59,289 bases of DNA, taken from contig JBOZIK010000001.1 in NCBI GenBank assembly GCA_051453625.1, positions 281,123,874 to 281,183,162 of the forward strand. The letters are read 5' to 3'. A program made the position numbers and the translations under genes. Under the pieces are notes generated by a model. That model made no database searches. It worked only from the letters and a program-made list of their open reading frames with translations, and had not been told where the DNA came from. The DNA is from Welwitschia mirabilis (taxonomy: Eukaryota > Gnetophyta > Gnetopsida > Welwitschiales). Each line of letters starts with the position of its first letter. Position 1 is the first letter of the stretch. Below are positions 58,860 through 59,289 of the stretch, piece after piece.

Positions 58860-59020
58860 TGTTAAATTTAGTTAAACTAGAACTATCAAACCTAGTGAAA
58901 CTTAATTGAAATTCATTCAAGGTTAGTCAAGCTTAGTCAAAGTTAATCAAATTTAGTCAACCTTAGTTAACCTTAGTCAAACCTTTAAATTCAGTTAAAG
59001 TTAGTCAAATTCAGTCAAAT
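58860..59020 (+). repeat. 10-bp-period minisatellite with AGTCAA core
   Basis: From 58921 to 58980 six consecutive 10-base units have the form NNTTAGTCAA, with one or two changes in two of them. Looser units (TTAGTTAAAC, CAGTTAAAGT, TTCAGTCAAA) extend the array to both sides, with further AGTCAA at 58808 and 58826. The complement contains TTGACTAA, which includes a W-box-like TTGAC core. Whether any protein binds it is unknown. Confidence 0.8.
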
Positions 59021-59289
59021 TCCATTATTAAAATATTGTCAAACTAATCAAATCACTCATTATCACATGACAGTAGAATTAATTCATTATTCATGAAAAA
59101 AAAAAATCTTGTAAATAGTTTGAACCTAGAAGGAGGGGCCCTCTTATAGGTTTTTTAATCATTCACTCAACCTTTCCATTTATGTTTCCTACCACCTTGC
59201 TGTAAACTTAGAACACTCAAAATGCCAATGTCAGTAAGAGGTAAAAAGATCTGTATTTCTGAGGCGATGTATAAACATCTTATCTAATA
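59021..59289. other. Window end, no feature recognised
   Basis: AT-rich sequence with short open frames only and no motif or repeat match to the rest of the window. Confidence 0.5.

Noticed and set aside
1-59289. CRISPR array, tRNA or rRNA genes, riboswitches, bacterial operons
   Set aside because: No regularly spaced repeat with unique spacers, no clover-leaf sequence with promoter boxes and no rRNA core sequence was recognised; the content is eukaryotic repeat DNA.

Overview
This window is AT-rich plant nuclear DNA made almost entirely of old, broken LTR retrotransposons. I could not support any intact host gene, tRNA, rRNA, CRISPR array or bacterial-type operon. The organism is most likely a flowering plant with a large, repeat-rich genome. 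The reason is the mix of families: Ty1/copia, a SIRE-type copia with a long gag, Athila/Tat-type gypsy, and a chromodomain gypsy (chromovirus). No element has an intact reading frame, and many stop codons sit where a TGG, CAA, CAG or CGA codon is expected.

Layout, left to right. (1) 500-7408: a structurally near-complete Ty1/copia element on +, with gag, protease, integrase, reverse transcriptase (RT) and RNase H in order between diverged LTR pieces. (2) 7409-13254: AT-rich DNA containing a diverged direct repeat (10386-11640 and 12251-13254). (3) 13280-16600: a SIRE-like copia element on -, with a recognisable gag and polypurine tract (PPT) but no pol. (4) 16701-27325: an Athila/Tat-like element on + with both LTRs, a tRNA-Asp-type primer binding site (PBS), gag, protease and PPT, but no RT or integrase. 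(5) 27330-31647: a SIRE-like gag fragment, then chromovirus integrase fragments that form a large inverted repeat around an unidentified pseudo-reading frame. (6) 33751-54525: a chromovirus on - (gag, protease, RT, RNase H, integrase, chromodomain, PPT, LTR), apparently split by a second Athila-like element on + at about 40190-49730; a second copy of its LTR lies at 52651-54525. (7) 54526-59289: a 540-bp-period tandem duplication, T-rich DNA, a 54-base poly-C block and a 10-bp-period minisatellite.

The elements do not act together. The window records successive insertion, nesting, deletion and cytosine-deamination-like decay. The assembly also matters. There are 24 runs of N, and 21 are exactly 100 bases. 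At 16 of those 21, the sequence ending at the left edge of the gap is repeated starting at the right edge (8 to 1347 bp). This is the signature of overlapping contig ends or alleles left unmerged, so about 4.2 kb of the window is probably redundant. Apparent tandem features next to gaps should be read with that in mind.
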